DNA from: an uncultured Acidimicrobiia bacterium
GTDB lineage: Bacteria > Actinomycetota > Acidimicrobiia > Spongiisociales > UBA5794
Direction: 5' to 3'
Length of the DNA stretch: 10,761 nucleotides
NCBI GenBank assembly: GCA_913031525.1
Contig: CAJWGC010000028.1
Coordinates: 1-10,761 of the forward strand
Position numbers and translations under genes: made by a program
The notes under the pieces: model-generated
Database searches by the model: none
Seen by the model: the letters and a program-made list of their open reading frames with translations, nothing else
Told to the model about the DNA's origin: nothing
In this document: one piece after another, positions 7,076 to 10,761 of the stretch
Position numbering within the stretch: the first letter of the stretch is position 1
How the letters are laid out: each line of letters opens with the position of its first letter

Positions 7076-8449
7076 TCAAGGTCGCATCGGTTCCGGATTG
7101 TCGGGCATCCCAAGACTACGATGTCGGGTAATTCGCGTCCCAAGGAACATAGGTCGGTTGGCGTAACTGAGCATCACAGGAAGCACATCCCGAGCTTCTA
7201 GCTCCCCCAAAGCTCCAGTGGCAGCGAAGGATTCACCAAAGTTCGATATTCCATCACAAGGCACTGTTCTCCCCGCCAGGATAAGAGGTGTCGGATCTCC
7301 CGTGTGCATGACACCGTCTATTGATGGTGTGGCGTGATCTCCTGTGACGGCAACTACTGTCGAACGAAATGGTTCTTCCCGGAGCCGACCCAGTGCGCTA
7401 TCAAGCAGCGTGATTATTCGACGCTTTTCTTCGGGTTTTTTTGTGTGACCTGCTTCATCTGTCGCTTTTGTATGGACATGGACAAAACCGAATCCCTGTT
7501 CGAGGAGCGCTACCGCGGCGTCGAGACGGGCAGCAAGATCTTGTGCTGGATTATCTCCTGGGGCTATGTCGACAATTTCAAGACTCAACGTGGAAGCTAA
7601 TCCACGATACAGCGAGCTCGAAGTCACGGCGGCACCCTTTGTCCCCACTCGCTCTTCAAACGAGAGAATCGGACGTGAAATTCCAGTCCACTTGGTGGTT
7701 AGGACATCAAGGGCCGGCAGTCCGATTGAATGGCGTCGCGTGTTAATAGGATGGGAGCGAAGGATCTTTCGTGACCACCTCAAGAAATCTTCTAGTGCTG
7801 TTGCAGTTCGTACAGCGGCCTCTGGTTCTCCAGATTCGGCGAGGGGTAGCGGCTGCATCCATGGGTGCAGCCGCTCAAAGAATGGGTCCGAATCTGTGAT
7901 ATCTGCCGACGCAGGTCCTACGACTGCAAGTAGGGCCTCTCCGCGGATAAGGCGATGTAACTCGAAGGTGAGTCCCTGCGAGACGAAGCCATTTAGAGAA
8001 GCGAATAGGTCTTCGGCATCCGACTCGTCAGAAGGTGTGGCTCTGCCCGTTACCCATACAATCCCGTCGCGTTCTTCGCTCAGCCGCAACGCTGCATATG
8101 AATAGATGACTCTTTCGCGGATCGGAACACCGAATCCGCGAGCTTCTAAAACTGCTCTTCCAGGAAAGGTAGCCCTATCGTTTCCGAGAAGGGCCCAGTG
8201 AGCTACTTCGCTGGAGGATGCTCGACCGAGTCCAAATGGCAGATGGATTCCTGAAGCTCCGTCTCTTGCAAGAGCGTCGAGATTTGGTGTTTCAGCAGCC
8301 TCAGATGGTGTGCGTCCGTCAAGTATTGGTGACGCTCGATCGCCAAGGCCGTCAAGGATCACTAGCACCATGGAAAGGCGATCGTCATCAAGGGCGGGTT
8401 GAGAATCGCCGTAAGAGATCACTGGGCAGGAGAAGTAAATGTTGACCAT
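7076..8449 (-). CDS. ApgM-like alkaline-phosphatase-superfamily protein (archaeal-type BPG-independent phosphoglycerate mutase family)
   Basis: A protein of up to 457 residues. The archaeal-type phosphoglycerate mutase (ApgM, COG3635) pattern is clear: VLVILDGLGDRA at 28-39, TPSEAAETPNLDALARDG at 47-64, ASSSEVAHWALLGND at 77-91, PGRAVLEARGFG at 96-107, HTKATDEAGHTKKPEEKRR at 326-344, VTGDHATPS at 368-376 and MHTGDPTPLI at 381-390. The superfamily's metal and nucleophile set appears complete: Asp33, a Ser at 78-80, Asp331, His335, Asp371, His372 and His382. The family interconverts 3- and 2-phosphoglycerate through a phosphoserine; a paralogue acts in phosphinothricin biosynthesis. The start is unsettled. 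ATG 8449 overlaps the upstream gene by 31 bp; GTG 8422 gives a GTGA stop-start overlap; ATG 8371 lies right before the first conserved strand. None has a good SD, so translational coupling to the upstream gene is likely. Confidence 0.82.
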   Translation of the reverse strand: MVNIYFSCPVISYGDSQPALDDDRLSMVLVILDGLGDRASPILDGRTPSEAAETPNLDALARDGASGIHLPFGLGRASSSEVAHWALLGNDRATFPGRAVLEARGFGVPIRERVIYSYAALRLSEERDGIVWVTGRATPSDESDAEDLFASLNGFVSQGLTFELHRLIRGEALLAVVGPASADITDSDPFFERLHPWMQPLPLAESGEPEAAVRTATALEDFLRWSRKILRSHPINTRRHSIGLPALDVLTTKWTGISRPILSFEERVGTKGAAVTSSSLYRGLASTLSLEIVDIAPGDNPAQDLAARLDAAVALLEQGFGFVHVHTKATDEAGHTKKPEEKRRIITLLDSALGRLREEPFRSTVVAVTGDHATPSIDGVMHTGDPTPLILAGRTVPCDGISNFGESFAATGALGELEARDVLPVMLSYANRPMFLGTRITRHRSLGMPDNPEPMRP

Positions 8450-8982
8450 CGTTTTCGGTAGTAATCGACGAGATCCGCTACCGGGGCAGGTACAAGATGA
8501 CGCCAGTCCGATCCAGTTCCGAAACCTTCCCTAACTGCTGAAGCCGCGATCTTGGTCGCTGGGTTTCCGTCGATGCTTTGTACTGGATATCCGTAATCCT
8601 GAAGCATTTTTGCTTTACCAGCTTCCCAGGATGAGAAGATCCTCACATACTGGATGATGTTTGTCGGAACGTAGTGCGTGACTCGTTCGGGCTCATGGAG
8701 GGGGAAGGGAACCACGTCGTACTGTTCGCGACTGATTCCGACAAATTGGCAAGCAGCATGCACCATCGTGGTTCGTTCATAGAAGGTGAACGGATTTGCT
8801 TCTTCAAGATGTCGCGAAGCATGGTTTGGATGTCGCCAACGTGTCTGTGGATCTGGGTTCGTAATGGCGACGATCAGTCGAGAATGCACATCTAGGACAG
8901 TTTGGAACAACTCTATGTGGCCATTATGCACGGGTTGGAAGCGCCCAGTTACGCATCCGATATCTGTTATCAATGGCACCAT
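8419..8982 (-). CDS. NadM-like nucleotidyltransferase (archaeal NMN adenylyltransferase family)
   Basis: A 187-residue cytoplasmic HIGH-type nucleotidyltransferase. GRFQPVHNGH at 13-22 is the nucleotide-binding motif (His19 and His22), NPFTFYER at 63-70 matches the NPFT/GER segment of archaeal NMN adenylyltransferases, and ASAVREGFGTGSDWRHLVP at 147-165 corresponds to the C-terminal ISxxxR-type motif followed by the 'DWRxLVP' tail. The segment before it, RIFSSWEAGKAKMLQDYGY at 114-132, differs from the SNNP-type segment of true archaeal NadM, so the acceptor may not be NMN. The length is near that of archaeal NadM (about 170). The frame is open far upstream to 9183, but that would run through the divergent gene. 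ATG 8982 has GGAG 4 nt upstream (8987-8990) and starts just before the Rossmann strand; ATG 9006 is the alternative. The stop overlaps the ApgM-like gene, so the two are probably one operon. Confidence 0.82.
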   Translation of the reverse strand: MVPLITDIGCVTGRFQPVHNGHIELFQTVLDVHSRLIVAITNPDPQTRWRHPNHASRHLEEANPFTFYERTTMVHAACQFVGISREQYDVVPFPLHEPERVTHYVPTNIIQYVRIFSSWEAGKAKMLQDYGYPVQSIDGNPATKIAASAVREGFGTGSDWRHLVPAPVADLVDYYRKRWSTFTSPAQ

Positions 8983-9064
8983 ATTTCTCCATTCGGCTGT
9001 CTGCATTACTCTAAAACTCTGAAGCACGGACCATGAGGATCGGAAAGAACGTGAGGATTTGTCT
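8983..9064. promoter_or_regulatory. Short divergent intergenic region
   Basis: These 82 bp separate the start codons of the NadM-like gene (minus) and the CoA-transferase (plus), so both promoters must be here or overlap the genes. On the minus strand TAGAGT is a modest -10 candidate, but I see no matching -35 and no convincing operator palindrome. Both genes' SD sites lie at the edges of the region. Confidence 0.35.
9053..9057 (+). promoter_or_regulatory. Shine-Dalgarno GAGGA deciding the CoA-transferase GTG start
   Basis: GAGGA lies 7 nt before the GTG at 9065, an ideal spacing, but only 1 nt before the in-frame TTG at 9059. The GTG is therefore preferred. Confidence 0.65.
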
Positions 9065-10276
9065 GTGAAGCCACTAGAAGATGTGCGAATAATTGCAGTT
9101 GAACAGTTTGGTGCAGGTCCTTTCTGCTCCTTGCACTTAGCTGACCTGGGAGCCGAGGTTATCAAAATTGAGGACCCGCGCACCGGTGGCGATGTGGGGC
9201 GATATATCCCCCCTTACCAGGATGACGAGGACAGCCTTTTCTTCCAGACTTTCAATCGAAACAAGCGCAGTCTGAGTCTAGATCTCACTGTGACCGAGGG
9301 CCGGCAGGTATTCGAAGATTTGGTTCGTGTTTCAGATGTTGTTCATTCCAATTTACGAGGTGATGTACCCGCTCGTCTACGCCTGCTTTACGAAGATCTA
9401 AAACATCTGAATCCTGCTGTTGTCTGTAGTTCATTGAGTGGGTTTGGAATGGCCGGGCCTAGAGCAAATCAGCCTGGCTATGACTACATGCTGCAGGGAC
9501 TCGGTGGCTGGATGGACTTGACGGGCGAACCTGATGGACCGCCAACGAAGTCGGGCCTCTCACTCGTTGACTTTTCCGGCGGATTTGTCGCGGCCGGAGC
9601 GATTCTGGCGGGTCTACACGCCGCGCGGCGTGATGGAATCGGAATGGATTGCGATCTCAGCCTTTACGACGTTGCAATCAACATGCTGACTTATCCGGCA
9701 ACGTGGCACCTTACAGAGGGCTTCGAACCGACACGTACTAAGCATTCAGCTCATCCCTCGCTCGTTCCGTTCCAGAACTTTCCCTCATCGAACGGTTGGA
9801 TCGTCGTGGGTTGCGCAAAAGAGAAGTTTTGGCAACGACTGGCCGAGGTTATCGGTAGACCGGATCTCGCAGTAGAGGATCGCTTCAAGACGTTCGCCGA
9901 CCGTAAGGAGAATTCCGCAGAGCTATTGGAGATGCTCAATGAGATTTTTGCGTCTCGAACTACCGAGGAGTGGATCGACTTGCTGACTGAGGCCAGCGTA
10001 CCTTGCGCACCGGTACAGTCTGTGGGAGATGCCCTCCGAGATCCTCACACTGAAGCTAGGAAGATGGTGGTGGATGTGGAGCACTCTAAGTGGAAAAGAG
10101 TCCGGCAAGTGGCGAGTGCTATGCGAGTCGGAGATCCTAAAGAAGTGACTTATCGACGAGCGCCTACGCGCAACGAGGATTTTTCTTACGTGGTCAGTGA
10201 TTTACTTGGCTACAGCGATGCGCGCGTGGAGTTATTTTCTGCGGCTGGTGCGTTCGGAACCCAAATCGAATCTTGA
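9065..10276 (+). CDS. CaiB/BaiF-type class III CoA-transferase
   Basis: A 403-residue protein of standard length for class III CoA-transferases, which move CoA between carboxylic acids through an aspartyl-CoA thioester in the cytoplasm. It opens with MKPLEDVRIIAVEQ and the family's FGAGPFCSLHLADLGAEVIKIE (split near residues 15-36), then NRNKRSLSLDL near 64-74 and SGFGMAGPRANQPGYDYM at 125-142. Asp140 in the PGYD motif is the expected nucleophile. EEWIDLL and PCAPVQSVGDALRDPH near 300 and 316-331 are the usual C-terminal markers. The start is GTG at 9065, chosen over TTG at 9059 from SD spacing. The gene is divergent from the NadM-like gene and lies 64 bp before a MmgE/PrpD gene on the same strand. 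That pairing suggests activation of a carboxylic acid and later hydration or dehydration of the product, though the acid cannot be named from sequence. Confidence 0.93.
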   Translation: MKPLEDVRIIAVEQFGAGPFCSLHLADLGAEVIKIEDPRTGGDVGRYIPPYQDDEDSLFFQTFNRNKRSLSLDLTVTEGRQVFEDLVRVSDVVHSNLRGDVPARLRLLYEDLKHLNPAVVCSSLSGFGMAGPRANQPGYDYMLQGLGGWMDLTGEPDGPPTKSGLSLVDFSGGFVAAGAILAGLHAARRDGIGMDCDLSLYDVAINMLTYPATWHLTEGFEPTRTKHSAHPSLVPFQNFPSSNGWIVVGCAKEKFWQRLAEVIGRPDLAVEDRFKTFADRKENSAELLEMLNEIFASRTTEEWIDLLTEASVPCAPVQSVGDALRDPHTEARKMVVDVEHSKWKRVRQVASAMRVGDPKEVTYRRAPTRNEDFSYVVSDLLGYSDARVELFSAAGAFGTQIES

Positions 10277-10329
10277 CCTATGAGCATCTCAACTCGTAGT
10301 CTTGATAGACCTGATTCCGGATGATCGTC

Positions 10330-10334
10330 AGGAG
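10330..10334 (+). promoter_or_regulatory. Shine-Dalgarno AGGAG before the MmgE/PrpD gene
   Basis: AGGAG sits 6 nt before the ATG at 10341 and fixes the start of the truncated downstream gene. Confidence 0.6.
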
Positions 10335-10340
10335 CGCGCA

Positions 10341-10761
10341 ATGTCGCTGACCAGAGAGCTCGTTGAGAGAGTTTCGAACATGGTTTACGACGATCTAACC
10401 GAACTTGACCTGGTTGCTGTGCGATCGCTTTTGCTCGATAATCTTGGGGTAGCAGCAAACGGTTCTACGACTGACTCTGGCCGTTCGATGCAGCGTTTCG
10501 CTATGGCCGCAGGTGAGGGATCTGCTCCCATTATCGGGACGAACTTTACCGCAGAGCCACTTCGCGCAGCGATGGCGAACGCTGTGGCAGCACACTCCAT
10601 TGAATACGACGATGTGCACAACGCTGCGTCAAATCATCCCGGTGTTGCCGTTATCCCAGCAGCTTTGGCCGCTGCCCAAATCGCTGGAGCCGACGCTCAG
10701 CAATTCCTTCTCGGCGTAGTGGTCGGTCTTTACGAGGTGGCAAAAGCGGTTTGGAAACCGT
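10341..10761 (+). CDS. MmgE/PrpD-family protein, N-terminal part (cut by window end)
   Basis: An open frame of 140 codons runs off the right edge without a stop. The start MSLTRELVERVSNM is followed by VRSLLLDNLGVAANG at 27-41, the family's 'lDxlGvalaG' helix. Next come ANAVAAHSIEYDDVHN at 79-94, with the typical His-x(3-4)-Asp-Asp active-site stretch, then NHPGVAVIPAALAAAQ at 98-113 and VVVGLYEVAKAV at 126-137. MmgE/PrpD proteins include 2-methylcitrate dehydratase, cis-aconitate decarboxylase and iminodisuccinate epimerase; most environmental copies are uncharacterised. A full member is about 450 residues, so roughly 70% is missing here. The ATG has AGGAG 6 nt upstream. It follows the CoA-transferase gene by 64 bp on the same strand with no visible terminator between them, so co-transcription is likely. 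Confidence 0.9.
   Translation, partial: MSLTRELVERVSNMVYDDLTELDLVAVRSLLLDNLGVAANGSTTDSGRSMQRFAMAAGEGSAPIIGTNFTAEPLRAAMANAVAAHSIEYDDVHNAASNHPGVAVIPAALAAAQIAGADAQQFLLGVVVGLYEVAKAVWKP

Noticed and set aside
7566..8105. 179-codon + strand frame opposite the ApgM-like gene
   Set aside because: It is antisense to a gene with a full set of family motifs and has the low-complexity Ser/Arg composition of a shadow frame.
9059..9064. TTG start for the CoA-transferase
   Set aside because: GAGGA is only 1 nt before it, while GTG 9065 has an ideal 7-nt spacing and begins at the family's usual N-terminus.
8983..9183. Long N-terminal extension of the NadM-like protein (67 residues beyond ATG 8982)
   Set aside because: It would run antisense through the divergent CoA-transferase start, its composition is Ser/Arg-rich like a shadow frame, and ATG 8982 has GGAG just upstream and begins directly before the Rossmann strand.

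Overview
The window is a bacterial chromosomal segment of moderate GC (about 50-55% by eye) with compact gene packing and recognisable Shine-Dalgarno (SD) sites. I see no transposase, phage, tRNA/rRNA or CRISPR sequence. The gene set combines amide hydrolysis, CoA transfer, a MmgE/PrpD dehydratase, a Gfo/Idh/MocA oxidoreductase and an M24 hydrolase, plus archaeal-type ApgM-like and NadM-like proteins. That mix suits an uncultured environmental heterotroph, for example SAR202-type Chloroflexota or a marine actinobacterium. The taxonomic guess is inference only; there is no phylogenetic marker in the window.

Left part (1-2462, + strand): the C-terminal part of an M24 (creatinase/aminopeptidase P fold) protein whose expected metal ligands are partly replaced, then 27 bp later a Gfo/Idh/MocA oxidoreductase that reads like Gal80, then a TIGR04255-family protein of unknown function, preceded by a perfect -10 hexamer. 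Centre (2599-8982, - strand): four genes point the same way. In transcription order they are a NadM-like nucleotidyltransferase, an overlapping ApgM-like alkaline-phosphatase-superfamily protein, an SLC13-type permease with cytoplasmic RCK_C domains, and an N,N-dimethylformamidase large-subunit homologue that keeps its predicted iron ligands. Right part (9065 to the end, + strand): a class III CoA-transferase and the start of a MmgE/PrpD protein, transcribed divergently from the NadM-like gene across an 82-bp gap.

The catabolic genes look like independent small-molecule degradation modules. The most interesting unit is the overlapping nucleotidyltransferase/ApgM-like pair. It resembles the CMP-activation and transfer step of phosphinothricin-type phosphonate pathways, but an ordinary NAD/phosphoglycerate role is not excluded. 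The second is a dimethylformamidase large subunit with no visible small-subunit gene beside it. No gene-free stretch exceeds 300 bases; the longest, 4849-5082, holds a possible small ORF and a weak promoter.
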